Of a stretch of DNA of 64,000 nt, positions 49,401-61,249 are shown piece after piece (within the stretch, counting starts at the first letter, position 1; every line of letters starts with the position of its first letter). The stretch is from Bagarius yarrelli (taxonomy: Eukaryota; Chordata; Actinopteri; Siluriformes; Sisoridae), in assembly GCA_005784505.1 (NCBI GenBank), contig VCAZ01000148.1:116001-180000 (forward strand), in the 5' to 3' direction. The translations under genes and the position numbers were made by a program. Below the pieces are notes generated by a model, which saw nothing but the letters and a program-made list of their open reading frames with translations, made no database searches and was not told the DNA's origin.

Positions 49401-52400
49401 AATATAAGACGAAAATGTAAGCCATTCCACAACACAACGCCCAACAGTGTTCAGCGTTGCTGGTTTTGCTCACCCTCTAGCGGTCATCACAGCAGGTTGT
49501 TATGCTCCCCTTAACAGTCCACTCTATGAATGTGCCTTCCGTGGCGTTGCTTATAGCTATACAAAGGCTTTACTTGTGTCCCGCTTACCGCTAAACCTAG
49601 AAAATGAGCTAAGAGTGGTAGTCTTACAGCTGCAGCCCTGATTTGAGAGGCTCTGCAGCACAAAGCAAGCCAGTCACTGAAAAGACTCCAGAACTAGTAA
49701 AAATAGTCTAATTGCTGCAGCTCCAAAATGTTCACTTTTATGCAGAGGCAAGTTTTGACAAAATATGCTAAACAATGAACACTGTTACATAATAAAGAAC
49801 TTTTAATGCTTCTACTTTAGAAGTGACTTGGTTGTTTCTTCTCAGCGAGTTGTTACAGACTGATTTTAGTGTTAATTAAAATTGAAATGTTTGCGAAACC
49901 ACTAATTTCATATTAATTTAACTATTCTCTCTTTCTCTCCCTTTATCTCTTCAACTGTCTTCCCCCATCACCCCCTTTCCTCATCCAGCTCCTGGCCTTT
50001 CTCAGTGGCAGATACTGTACAGCCTGTGGCCCTAAGCGTGAAAAGGCCCTTCATAGCTGTGGTAAATATAAGCAATAAGATCATTGTAGTCAGAATCTTT
50101 TGTTGTTGTTTTTTTTAAACCAAAAACTGATGCTGTAAGTTTTGTTTTCTATGATACATATGGATAACAGTATAATAATTTTTTGGCAAATTAACCCTTT
50201 CGTGATTAGTGTAATGTTTAGTTTATTGATCTAAATAATTTATTTATAGTACATTGATAATACAATAATACATTGATCTAAATGTGTATTTTATTTCATG
50301 GACCTATATTTAATTTGATGTTTGAGGCTAACATGTAACCACTTGTTCGTGAAATTTCACGCTGACCAGAATCTCAGATGAATGAGTGCAAAGACAGGCA
50401 TTTACTGGTAGACGTATAATAAAATATTCGCAAGCAACAAGCCTGCCTTGCTACCTGAATTGATCTAATTCATCGCAAACCAAGTCTTTTGTAGTTATCA
50501 CATGTTGTATATGTAAATGCACCCACTGACTCTTTCAGTTGTTATTCACTAATTTAACCAAGCCCTGTAAGCCTTCAACAAATCTTTATATCCCCTCCAG
50601 TGTAAGCGTGTTCTGTATTTTGCTATTCATGCGCTTAAATCAGATTAGGCTCAGTGTGGTTAGATATGTATGTCTCCAAGTGGTGGGTGTAGAAAAATGG
50701 GTGTGTTTCACTTGCTCACCTAATAGAATTTATAATAAGAGAAGCTTACAGACTTTTCTTACAGCCCCCAGTCATCTCTGCATGTTCTCATTAGCTGTCT
50801 GGAGTTAAAAGTTAAAATTAGAATAGTTATTAAAAAAATAAATAAATAAATATATATATATATAGATATATATATCTATATCTATATATATCTATATCTA
50901 TAGATATAGATATATATATCTATATATATATATATAGATATATCTATATATATAGATATAGATATATATCTATAGATATAGATATATCTATATATCTATC
51001 TATAGATATATCTAGATATATATATAAATAATGTGTGTGCGCGATAGGGTTAGATTTTACACATCATGGCAGTTTAGTTATTAGAATAGTTATTTAAAGA
51101 TATATATATAAATAATGTGTTGCATTTGTTAATACTACAAAAACATTTAAAGATTGGTACGTAATGTACTAAATTTGTGGATAAATTAAACTTGTAACTG
51201 TAGAAGATGCAGTGTGCGGAAGAGGAGAATGACAGGATGACACCTCCAGCTGTCCCACATCTGGTGGCCTTATATATTTGTCTTCTTTTAGAATGTAACT
51301 GAATCTTCATGGCTGACTGAATTGCTGTGGACGTTTTTTGTCCCGTTCACAGTGTATCAAGTAAGGTACTAAATATTACTCTTACTATCTTACTAATACT
51401 GGTAGATTTCTATTATTGCATTTTAAAATTAAAATCTATTTATTAAAATCTAACTGCATTATGTATGTTTCAGGCAATTTTTATTAAATATGCAGTTGCT
51501 ATTTTAATTAAATGAACAGTATGTAAGAAATTTAGTTTGTAAGTAATTATATTAAGTATTTAAATTAACTTAATACTTTAAAGTCGTCTATTTTTCGGAA
51601 TTATTCATAAACAATATTTAACAGGAATGTTTTTTTTATAACCAGGTGGCTTCCTCCAGTGCAAAGACAAGATGAAGAATCATGTCAGGAATTTGCCAAC
51701 AGAGTCCAGGAGGTACCTCATAATTTTGTATATATTGTATATAGACATATATATATAGCCTCCAATTAAAAAAATATTGCTTCCCCATCAAGCAACTAGT
51801 GTGTAGACAATTGCTAAAAAAAAAAAATAATAATAAGCCAAAAAGGCAAGCAAAAGAATTTAAAATGATTGAAAGTAGATAGTAAAATTTTGGTGAACAC
51901 AGACAAGCAGAGTGGTAGACACAATGAAACAATGGAAGGCACTCTGGGAATGACGCTTAACCGTGCAATTAAACCAAAAGAAAACTGTTGTGTAAATATA
52001 GAGCTCTTTATCTTATCAAAATATTCCGTTATTCCCAATATTATTTTCCTTTTTTTTTGCAGTTGTTAAACTTCACACTTTTTTTGTCTACTGACTGCTG
52101 CTTTAAATAAAAACAAACTTGTCTAGATTTAATCTTGTTTTATCTACTCTTGTTTTCAGCTTCTGGCCAACGAGATTGGCGTTGTCTCAACGCAGATCAC
52201 TAAAGCAGACAAAGCTGAGCACATCAAGAGAAAAAGGCACACAATTCCCCACGCCACACACCTGGGTATGTGCAGATTCATTTAAAAGAGAAGGTGACAG
52301 GGTGCTGAAATCACTAAGGTCTTGCATGCTGAATAAATATGATAAGCTGTGTCTGCTGCTAACCGTTTAAAGTGTTTAGCTTACATAATTATACCGTTTT

Positions 52401-53778
52401 CCTACATAGATCTAGGAGCCAGGCCTCGTACTGTGGCACAGGGTTTTTTGAGCCCTAGCACTCATGCCGAGGATCCTCGAATGCTGTGGATGGCACAACA
52501 GGTCAAGGAAGTGTTACCAGCTGTCCCTCTGAGTGTCATCACCAGAGATCTGTGTAAGAAACTAATTTTTTATGACTTGCCGCAAGCAAAAGGCATAATG
52601 TCCCTTGTGCGTCTCTAACCTACCGTTGCATTTACTTGTGCATATTAATAAGCCTGTCATGTTTGCCTCTTGCATGGTGGTCCATTTAGTGCGAACAAAC
52701 TGTGTGCATACAACTATAACCAACCTGCTGGAGAGCACTGGGCAGTACCATACAACGCCTGCAGATGCTGCACCATCAGGCTCATCACAAGCTTTAACCA
52801 CCACCACTTCTTCAGTTCCTGCTCCACCACCTACTCTAAAGGTGAGTAGAAAAAGATTTAAAATGAAAGCCTTATTTTTAAAAGTGCCTCACCAGCTAAT
52901 AATTTTCCTTTTTTATTTCAGTGTGATATAAAGAAAGTGAAGCCCTAATATTTTTTTCTTATAACGCTTCAAAAGCAATCGTTTTTAAAGTTATGTTGAT
53001 GATAGAAAAGAGCATTTAACTTTTGTTAACCACCGTTTTATGTTTTTCTAACTAGTTTTTAACTGGGGCAGATAATAAAAAATATTGTTCTTGTAAACAT
53101 AAATAAATATGTCCTAATCTTCAAATATTTTTAAACAAAATGTCCTTTTTTTAAACACTTTACACAAGTTATGACATGTTTGGTCCTTATATGATCCTAC
53201 TATATAGTATTGTTTGGTTCATAAGTGTTAGGCGCAATGCCTTTAGTCAGGTTTGTCCATGCTTGTTTAATTTTTTCTTGCGTTGAATCTACAGACATCT
53301 GCCAAATCTTTTGGGAAATCACCGACAGACAGACACATGTCTTTACAGGACAGAAAAGCAGCCTTGTTTGATTATGCAAGAAGGTAAAATATGAAGTAAA
53401 ACATTCTATAACATTCACTTTAGGTTGATCTTGTTTTTGCTAATGTTACTGAATATATTAGAAAGGTCATTTATTTTACTTTAACTTACATGTGTAGTAC
53501 AAGGTTTGTACATGCAGTTCAAGTTTGGAAGCATTTTGTAGAGATTCTTAACTCGGGCAAGCAGTGGCACATACTGTACTCACAAAAGCAGATTAGCAAA
53601 GACTTAGTGAGCGTTCATAGTATTTATGAAGCAATAAACTTGAAATAAATAGCGATTAAATTCTTGGTATATAACTTAAAATTTTAACATTAACAATCAA
53701 GTTTTCCTTGTTTTCTTTTTTCTTTTCTGTAGACGTTACAGAGAGAAACATGGTCTGGATTTAGAGGACGACTCATGA
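43479..53778 (+). CDS. aup1: Ancient ubiquitous protein 1 (AUP1)
   Basis: Twelve exons: 43479-43519, 46477-46614, 47040-47190, 48207-48397, 49989-50061, 51292-51365, 51646-51712, 52160-52265, 52410-52553, 52690-52841, 53295-53383 and 53733-53778. All are GT-AG and join in frame to 423 aa. Residues 20-48 are a hydrophobic hairpin that inserts in the ER membrane or lipid-droplet monolayer. Residues 61-225 are an acyltransferase-like domain with the HX4D motif (His93, Asp98) and FPEE (158-161) in place of FPEG. Residues 305-345 are a CUE domain (VKEVLPAVP, ITNLLE). Residues 395-423 are the C-terminal G2BR-type helix (DRKAALFDYARRRYREKHG), which in human AUP1 recruits the E2 enzyme UBE2G2. Known roles are ER-associated degradation and lipid-droplet clustering. 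Similarity to human AUP1 is clear in every exon. The first ATG is preceded by a short upstream ORF. Intron 1 carries a dead Tc1-like element. Confidence 0.97.
44525..44722. repeat. Short inverted-repeat element (MITE) in aup1 intron 1
   Basis: The ends are inverted and imperfect: CAGGGGTGTGCAAACTCGGT at the left and GAGATTGCCCACCCCTG at the right. Inside are GTGTCCTGCAGAG and, inverted, CTGTCTGCAGGACAC. It is a hAT-like non-autonomous plan without coding capacity. A partial copy lies at 12,668-12,845. Confidence 0.8.
44735..46260 (+). mobile_element. Tc1-like DNA transposon, inactive
   Basis: Inverted terminal regions match imperfectly: ACAAAGAAATGGTCAGTCTA near 44,802 corresponds to the reverse complement of sequence near 46,200-46,222 (TATAGCCTGATAATTTCTTT). 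Between them lies a broken transposase. The exact ends could not be set; TA dinucleotides flank both sides. It sits in aup1 intron 1 in the sense orientation. Confidence 0.85.
45106..46067 (+). pseudogene. Tc1-like transposase pseudogene
   Basis: It starts at ATG 45,106 with a helix-turn-helix type N-terminus (MAKTKWLSNDVRDKIVDLHE) and ends with the family's usual ANKGFATKY-like C-terminus at TAA 46,065-46,067. Stops and frameshifts interrupt it after about 40 codons and again in the catalytic part. The DDE region is still readable in pieces (QHDND, then PSQSSDHDPIE). It is a fossil and codes no functional enzyme. Confidence 0.85.
47344..47536 (+). repeat. tRNA-derived SINE in aup1 intron 3
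   Basis: A pol III promoter is visible: box A-like TGGTAGCGCAGTGGTTA and a perfect box B GGTTCGATTCC. The SINE body follows (GGCCCTTAACCCCCAATTGC), then a LINE-type tail (GTCGCTCTGGATAAGGACG) and a short TGTAAAT end. It is the best preserved of four related copies in the window. Confidence 0.85.
48565..48730. repeat. Long imperfect hairpin in aup1 intron 4
   Basis: The left arm is about 48,565-48,633 and the right arm about 48,661-48,730, with a 27-nt loop. The innermost 25 or so bases of each arm pair almost perfectly (GTTCAGTGCAGAAACAGCCA against TGGCTGTTTCTGCACTGAAC). The outer part has scattered mismatches and a bulge. It may be a foldback element or a transcribed double-stranded structure. 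Confidence 0.85.
48700..49115 (+). repeat. Retroposon copy with AATCT-type tail, aup1 intron 4
   Basis: It continues from the right arm of the hairpin and ends TTGGCTCTGTACATGTACC, then CAATAAAGTTGAATAC and TTTAATCTAAT. This is the same ending as at 6,110-6,262. The 152-aa ORF across it has no protein-family features and is repeat-derived. Confidence 0.6.
50845..51032. repeat. AT-rich palindromic microsatellite, aup1 intron 5
   Basis: About 190 bp made of TATATATC/GATATATA units. It is self-complementary throughout and could form cruciform structures. Confidence 0.95.
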
Positions 53779-54175
53779 GTACGGACACATCGCTTATGTT
53801 AACCGGCGGACAGTAAATTGGAGTTAAAACTATGTTCTTAAAACAAGAAAGCAGCATCACACTGACTTACCTGAAGCATTCTTGTTCAGTAAACATATAA
53901 AAGACGGGGTGGCAATAAGAGGTTTGAAATAAGTTGACTTTACTGGATTTTTATTAATCCTATTGCATGGCAATCATGCATGTCTTTTTAATGATTTCTC
54001 TGCTACAGAAAACAAGATTATTTTGGTAAACAGTTTGTACTACACCCCAGTACCAGTGGAACATCTTATATTATTTTTATAAAGTTCCAAATTAGAAAGC
54101 TTGGCATTGTGTGGTATCAAACAAAACCCAGTTTGAGGTTATTGTGTAAGGATATGTGTTAAATCCGTATCAGAC

Positions 54176-54181
54176 ATTAAA
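54176..54181 (+). terminator. Candidate polyadenylation signal of aup1
   Basis: ATTAAA, the commonest variant of the hexamer, about 400 bp after the aup1 stop codon. A T-rich, GT-rich sequence follows at 54,203-54,235. No AATAAA occurs earlier in the presumed 3' UTR. Confidence 0.5.
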
Positions 54182-54239
54182 GATCATTTATACATGACAA
54201 ATCTTGGGGTTTTTTGGTGGGGGTTTTTTTCCCAAATGT

Positions 54240-55530
54240 CTCAGAAGTCCATGTCAAGATGTCCTTGTTATTTGTTTTTAACCGTGTTGTGACAATTCGG
54301 CAAATTTGATTTTAGATTAATTTGTTTTAGACACTCAGCCAGGGCCAGCCTAAGACTTTAGGGCTGTTATTTTAATAGACTTTAAGAAGCCGCTTAGTTA
54401 GCTCATGCCTTGGGCCAGCTCTGCACTCGGGTCCTTTTTTAGCTCATATGATCTCATTTTTTTGGTCAGATCTGTAATTAATATATTTTCCACCATTTTA
54501 GGACGGCTTTTAAACGACCAAAAAGTTTCATGTAGCTAATTTACAGATTTTTATATTGCAGTCTTTTAATACACATAAACGAGTCAGATGCTGTTATTCA
54601 TGAAACCCTTATCTAACTTAAGTCACAGAAAAGAACATAGAAAAACTTTTTTTTGTATCAATATCTGGCAATTACAAGTAAACACCTTCAGCCAGTTGTC
54701 ATAAGTTTGTTGGAGTTTTAAAGCTTGATAAGCCTCTAATATTTTCATAACCAGAAACATGGATTTTGATTAGAAATGCTATGCTGTGTTAATTGGGATT
54801 TAACCGGTTTATATAACTATCAACTCTTTTACCTGTGCTATAAACAGATAAATTAATGTTGGAAACAAATCCCCACAGCACACACACAAAAAGAACTGAT
54901 TGTCTAAGTGACTACCTCATGACAAATATATTTGTAGTAGCCTGGAGACATCATGATGATTATTTACAGACTGGAATGATGTGAGAGTTAATGAGTCACT
55001 GCTAAACACTTTCCATCACTGTTGTGTGTTTCTTTTTTTCATGAAAATGCCCTGTGTTTGTTGAAAAACAGCATGATTCTGACTCTGGCCTTTCCCAGTC
55101 CCACCTCTCTCTATCTCCCACATTTCATTCCTCTGTCTTATTAATAAAGGCCAGAAAAGGATCTTTAAAAAAAAATATGCAGCCTTATATAATGTTTTTT
55201 CTAGTAAACCAGGGAGTGAGAAGATAATCAACAGAATTATCTACTGTGTTTTTTATCTACTGTATTGTCTTCCTTTTGGATATTTGCTAACACTAAACCA
55301 GGAGCCAGTTTCTTGGCTGGTAACATGCTAATAATTTTATGCCACATTTACCCAATTCTGTTTTTTCCCCCTTTAATTTGCCACATTTCGCATGGATTCC
55401 GATTAGGCTTTATTCGTATGTGAAAATAAATCGGATATAAATCTGATACGTGCATTAGCTTCTGCTATGTAAGCAGACATCGAATTTTCACCTGTCAATA
55501 CGAGTCGAACGTCCCTGAATAAGCGACGGT
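54240..55530. other. Intergenic between aup1 and the first tubulin
   Basis: AT-rich unique DNA. No exon, RNA gene or known repeat was recognised. Confidence 0.5.
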
Positions 55531-55536
55531 GATGCA

Positions 55537-55544
55537 TGACGTCA
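55537..55544. promoter_or_regulatory. Perfect CRE palindrome upstream of the first tubulin
   Basis: TGACGTCA, the full CREB/ATF site, about 700 bp upstream of the tubulin ATG. A second CRE-like TGACGTAA lies near 55,911, and an E-box CACGTG at 56,067-56,072. Motif evidence only. Confidence 0.4.
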
Positions 55545-56232
55545 CTTCAGATGGACACAAAACAGAGATATACAGTTTATATAACTTGGCACAACTGTGT
55601 ATTTTGATATATATTATTTTTCTTAAATTAAAGCCTGTTTTGTCTGTAAACCAGTAAAAAAAAAAAAATAACGCACTATAAAAAGATATTTATTTAAATT
55701 TATAAGATCAATGCTAATTTGGTAAGGCTAGGGCAAGGGCTCTCCACTTAAAAATAATTCGAAAGCAAAATATTAAAATATATTATTTTATCTTCGTCCA
55801 TTAATTATCGCCTTGGTTCTACTTCCTTTTCCGGTCAGTACGTCCATTTTAGACTATTTTGCTGTGTAAAGTGTAAATGCAGATATCGAATACGGGTCAG
55901 ATTCAAAAGATGACGTAAGCATTTTATCAAAAAACCGATATAGTCACTAAATCGAAATTGGGCATCAGGACCTGCAGTGTGAATGCAACCTTTCATCTCA
56001 ATTCTCCAGCAACACAAACGGCACCGAAAGATTCGCGCTATTTTTTGAACTAGAATTTGAACCAGTCACGTGGTTGTGTGCGGAGCTTAAACCTCCAACG
56101 TCACGGAGGACGTACTTAAAGCAAAACGAATCAAGCGTCGACATTTTCACACAAGCTTCCAAAGCCTGTTCAACTTCGCATCTCTCATTTTATACTCGCA
56201 GATTTCTTTTTGTTCAGCCTGCAGCCTACAGA

Positions 56233-58567
56233 ATGAGGGAGATTGTTCATTTGCAAGCCGGACAATGCGGCAACCAAATTGGTGCCAAGGTAAGAAGTGA
56301 AAAAAAGGCTCATTTTTTCCTTAACACATATTCACAGAATTTTTTTCCCCCCCATCCGCTCCCCTAGGCTTTGTCAAGATTTTAATGTTTTATCTTTCTG
56401 TGATTGTTTTATTTGTAATTTTCTCTGATTTATTTTGGGGTTTTTTTCCATCACGTGCTAATCTAGCTTTTTAAGCATTGTAGCAACTATACTTTTGACT
56501 ACAAAGCTGGACACATTTGTTTAATTTTTAAAAAGTCTATAAACATTATAAATCGATTATTTTATTTTCCGCACATTAAGTGGTTCCCTGTGAATGAACT
56601 AATTGCTAAACTACGTACGTTAGCTGCTAAAGGGTGTTGGCCTGCGCGCGCGCGCGCGCGTCCTGGCGCTAAAATGGCCGGTTGTGTCTGGTTAGGATTA
56701 TGAAAAGAGCTCAGCGGCCATTAAAAAAAAACACATTTACCTCATTTTCTATACGAAAAACAACTGGTTTATAAAGAAAATAAATGTTTAATAAAGATTA
56801 CGTTAGCGTAAAGTCAGCCTGCGTTGGTACGTTAACCTAAAATAACGTTGTAACGTTACACTTGACTAACTCCTATGTGGGGTAAAAAATTTCAAACGGT
56901 GTCCTGGAGACACGCACTTCTGCTGTGTGTCGTGTGGTTTGTCTTTTTAGGCATTAACCCCTTAAAGCCAAACTAATAAAAATATTATTTTCTGAGGGTT
57001 TTTTTTTTTATTTATTCCCTTGAACATTTTTCTTTTTTGTCCCCTCAGTTTTGGGAAGTCATAAGTGACGAGCATGGAATTGACCCTACAGGCAGTTACC
57101 AGGGTGACAGTGATCTTCAGCTGGACAGGATTAATGTCTACTACAATGAAGCTTCAGGTTTCCCTTTTTTCAACATTACATAGATTTTAATGTATATCAA
57201 CAATATTTTGAAATCTTTTGGAAGAAAAAAAAACCTTTAATTGGATCCTTTCAGGTGGCAAGTATGTCCCCCGTGCTGTGCTGGTTGATTTGGAGCCAGG
57301 GACCATGGACTCTGTGAGGTCTGGACCGTTTGGACAAATTTTCAGGCCGGACAACTTTGTCTTTGGTAATTATTTCACATCCCACTTTACTGTTTATCCC
57401 TTCACCTGTTTTGAAGGATCTCATTGTATTTGTCTTGCTGGTAAAATTTGCCTGCTGTTTCCTGATTTCGGTAATTTGCATATGTAATGACGCTTCCTCT
57501 CTACAGGTCAGAGTGGCGCTGGTAATAATTGGGCCAAAGGCCACTACACAGAAGGTGCTGAGCTGGTGGACTCTGTCTTGGATGTGGTGCGTAAGGAGGC
57601 TGAAAGCTGTGACTGCCTGCAGGGCTTCCAACTCACTCACTCACTGGGTGGTGGTACTGGATCAGGTATGGGCACCCTGCTTATCAGCAAAATCCGTGAA
57701 GAGTACCCTGACCGCATTATGAACACCTTCAGCGTCGTTCCTTCACCTAAAGTCTCTGATACAGTGGTGGAGCCCTACAACGCCACACTGTCGGTCCACC
57801 AGCTTGTGGAGAACACAGACGAGACGTATTGCATTGACAACGAAGCCCTGTACGACATCTGTTTCCGCACCCTTAAGCTCACAACACCAACATACGGTGA
57901 CCTCAATCACTTAGTCTCTGCCACAATGAGTGGAGTCACAACTTGCTTAAGGTTTCCTGGGCAGCTTAATGCTGACCTGCGCAAACTAGCTGTCAACATG
58001 GTGCCCTTCCCTCGTCTGCACTTCTTTATGCCTGGTTTTGCCCCCCTAACCAGCAGGGGTAGTCAGCAATATCGTGCCCTTACTGTACCTGAACTGACAC
58101 AGCAGATGTTCGATTCCAAAAACATGATGGCCGCTTGTGACCCACGCCATGGCCGCTACCTCACTGTGGCTGCCGTTTTCCGTGGCCGCATGTCCATGAA
58201 GGAGGTGGATGAGCAGATGCTGAATGTGCAGAACAAGAACAGCAGTTACTTTGTCGAATGGATCCCCAACAACGTGAAGACAGCCGTATGCGATATCCCA
58301 CCCCGTGGCTTGAAGATGGCTGCCACCTTCATCGGGAACAGCACCGCTATCCAGGAGCTGTTCAAGCGCATCTCAGAGCAGTTCACAGCTATGTTCAGGC
58401 GTAAGGCTTTCCTTCACTGGTACACAGGTGAGGGTATGGATGAGATGGAGTTCACAGAGGCTGAGAGCAACATGAATGACCTGGTGTCAGAGTACCAGCA
58501 GTACCAAGATGCAACTGCTGAAGAAGAGGGAGAGTTTGAAGAGGAGGGAGAGGAGGAGCTGGCCTAA
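56233..58567 (+). CDS. tubb4b: Beta-tubulin (tubb4b type)
   Basis: Four exons, 56233-56289, 57049-57157, 57255-57365 and 57507-58567 (57, 109, 111 and 1,061 nt), the standard vertebrate beta-tubulin layout, encoding 445 aa. It keeps the MREI N-terminus used in tubulin mRNA autoregulation, the GTP-binding QAGQCGNQIG loop (8-17), the GGGTGSG signature near 140-146, and an acidic E-hook ending EEEGEFEEEGEEELA, close to human TUBB4B. The product pairs with alpha-tubulin and polymerises into microtubules. Gln37 replaces the His usual at this position. The tandem partner starts 5.5 kb downstream in the same orientation. The paralogue name rests on the C-terminal tail, which is the usual isotype marker. 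Confidence 0.97.
56643..56660. repeat. (GC)n tract in tubulin intron 1
   Basis: Pure alternating GC for 16-18 bp, potentially Z-DNA forming, within the CpG-containing first intron. Confidence 0.9.
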
Positions 58568-58652
58568 TTGTCTTGTCAAAATATTTTCCCCTTGTTGTCT
58601 TTACACTTTCTTTTCCTTGTCAGTGTGTTGTTCATGTTGTCTGTTAAACTCC

Positions 58653-58658
58653 AATAAA
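58653..58658 (+). terminator. Polyadenylation signal of the first tubulin
   Basis: AATAAA 86 bp after the stop codon. The surrounding CAATAAAACATGCAAGTAAT is shared in part with the second tubulin's 3' end. Confidence 0.8.
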
Positions 58659-58679
58659 ACATGCAAGTAATAATCATTC

Positions 58680-59866
58680 AGGATTTCTTTTTTATTCATT
58701 AATACATGGCATCTTGATACAAATCTTAATATAAAGACCAGTTGCTCCGGTTGTGGAATAAGGATCAATTTGTTGCTTCGGCATGTAAGTAGGTTTTTGG
58801 TTAGTTACCACACTGTTAGGCATTCAGTGTGACTAGCTACGGTAACCATGGTGTTTTGTTTCCTAAGGTCACAGAACTACCAAAAACAAGCCAGAAACTG
58901 TTTGTTTAAAGAAAGGGGGGGGGGAACTTCAGTTAAGTGCCCAAAGTGGCTTATGGGTTTGGTAAACATGGTCTGGATTTGTGAAAAATAGTTTAAATGT
59001 TGAATAGCCCCTTTTCTCTCAGAAGTTTTTGACTGAAATACAGACTTGGTTTGGAAGTTTAAACTTCTACTAAGGAAAAGAACCAGACCTGACCAATAGG
59101 CACTTTTTTTAGGCTTAGATAATCTACGCTCAACCACCAAAGACAAACATTAGTGTTTTAAACATCTTTTAAAGCTTGTGAAAATTAACGCATCCAGTCT
59201 ACACATTCCTTCAGTTAAAAATTCTTGAAATTAAAATGATTGAACTTTTTTTAAGCTTATTTGTTTAATATAGAGAATAAACAGTTTACCATAGAATAGT
59301 TCATTAATGAGGAAGCGCCAACTTTAAGCTCCTTGTGCAACAGGTTGTGGAATGAAATAGCTGCAAGCAATAATGTGAGCTCCATCATGCTGCATTGTTG
59401 TGAAGGTAGTTCTTCTTTTAAGATTAGATTAGACTACATGTACAGAGCCAATGTACCTTCTCTTTACTAAGATTTTTCTTTTCTAAGGGATTAATAAACA
59501 TATTATTTAAACAGTTTTTAAAAGTAATTAATAGAAATATCATCTGAACTTTTATTGTGGGTTAATATAGTTCCAGGTGTCAGTGGTTAGTATAATTTAG
59601 CAGATTCCCGTGACTGTAATTGGAAATAAGTGGGTATAGACAATAGATAGAAGGATGTAACTATGTAAAATACAGGAAGTGATGCCACTTTCCTTTACTG
59701 ATAAGCTGTGAATCACTGAAGGTCTGTGTGCTATCTCTGATAAATCTCTGATAAAATAGTTTAATCTAAAATGTTATTCACCCCAAGTTTTATTTTGGAA
59801 ATTGTCGAAATGGTTACCACAAATTTAACTGAAAAACAGAATTTATTATTGATTAAACAGTGGTTA
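58680..59866. other. Intergenic between the two tubulins, left part
   Basis: AT-rich DNA. Near 59,420-59,455 AGATTAGATTAGACTACATG and the following bases look like an inverted fragment of the AATCT-tailed retroposon. No exon was recognised. Confidence 0.5.
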
Positions 59867-60065
59867 ATTGGGGGAAGTGGTGGCTTGTGATTAAGGTGTT
59901 GTTCTACCAACCTGAAGATTGTGGCTTCGATTCCCAGCCTCACCAAGCTACCACTGCTGGGCCCCTGAGCAAGGTCATCAACCCATAATTGCTCAGTTGT
60001 ATGAATGAGATAAATGTAAGTCACTCTGGATAAGGTCGTCTGCCAAATGCTGAAAAAATAAATGG
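59867..60065 (+). repeat. tRNA-derived SINE copy
   Basis: Same order as at 47,344-47,536: GTGGCTTGTGATTAAGG, a box-B variant GCTTCGATTCC, ACCAAGCTACCACTGCTGGG, and the tail GTCACTCTGGATAAGGTCG. It is slightly more diverged. Confidence 0.8.
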
Positions 60066-61160
60066 ATAATTAAAAAATCTTTTCATTATGATTTCATTAC
60101 TGTCATGTGCTCTTATGACATGTATGAGAGTGAGAGGACTTTTTGGCTAAAGAGTTGTAAAATAGTTAATTCTGTTACTCAAACTCTGTTAACAAGGTTA
60201 TTTATACACATTATCTAATTTGTCAGTAACAGAGTTGATAAAGAGGAAGTAAAGAAGGAAATAACTTTTTTTTGGTAAGCAAAGTGTTTGGCAAGCACTG
60301 AATGATTAACATTGAATATGTTTTTAACAAGATACTGAAAAGAGTTTTGGGTTTTTTCTTGGACTTTTGAAATAATAAAAACTGATTCCAATTATATTAC
60401 TTACATTAATAAATAAGCTTATTAGTTAAAGGATATCTAAGGAAGTAAAAAAAAAACCTGAGTACTGTCAAGGTCAGAATGTGACTTAACTCTTAATTAG
60501 GTGTCCAGAAGTTTGTAAAAGACACAACTAACATAATTATTTTGGAGTGCTAAAATAATTATCAATTTAATAAGCCATTTCAGTATCACATGACAAGTAC
60601 ATCAGTGCAGTCTCTACCCATCATCCTTTACGTTTTCCAGCGTTCACTTGTTAGAATGTGATTGTGTATTTCAGATATAATTTTTTTTAATTAATTGTTC
60701 GTATAACAATATTTTCATAATTGATGTCAATCCACGTGACATAAAGCGACCAATGAAGCTCGTGGGTGATTTTAGTATATTGTATAAGTAGAAGTATTTT
60801 CTTAAACGACGGTTTAGTTGAGTGATTGTTATAAAATTGTGCAAACAAATAAGGCTTTTATTTCAACTGTATGGTAGAATAGCTTAATTATTATTTTCAA
60901 ATAAATAAGTGGGCTTCATAAATTATCCTATAAATAAACGTAGAAGTGTCAAAAAGTAGATAATTCAAAAGTACTCCTCAAAACTATTTTTGTTCATACA
61001 TGTAAATGTTTTTATTTTTATTTTTAATCTAAACCTCTGCCTATGAACTGGGGGCATTTCTCTAATCAGAAAATCTAAGTTTTATTTAACTGTGCTGTGT
61101 ATTTTATTGATCATTTTACACGGGACCGAGGAGGCGCTTTATATGTGCCACAATTTTGCG
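60066..61160. other. Intergenic between the two tubulins, right part
   Basis: AT-rich unique sequence; nothing gene-like recognised. Confidence 0.5.
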
Positions 61161-61162
61161 CG

Positions 61163-61249
61163 CCAATGGTCATTGCTGGAGCATTCAAAAGTGCTTTTTA
61201 CACGTGCACGAACTAAGATTTGTAAACAACTGTTAAGTTTCCTATAAAA
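61163..61249 (+). promoter_or_regulatory. Possible promoter of the second tubulin
   Basis: CCAAT at 61,163-61,167 and TATAAAA at 61,243-61,249, with CpG-containing sequence on both sides (GCGCGCC, CTGCGCGCGC). The ATG is 460 bp further on, so a long 5' UTR is implied. A closer start site cannot be excluded. Confidence 0.35.

Noticed and set aside
57251..57722. Antisense and alternate-frame ORFs over tubulin exons (also near 62,251-62,533)
   Set aside because: They are shadows of beta-tubulin exons 3-4; the same shadows appear in both tubulin copies.
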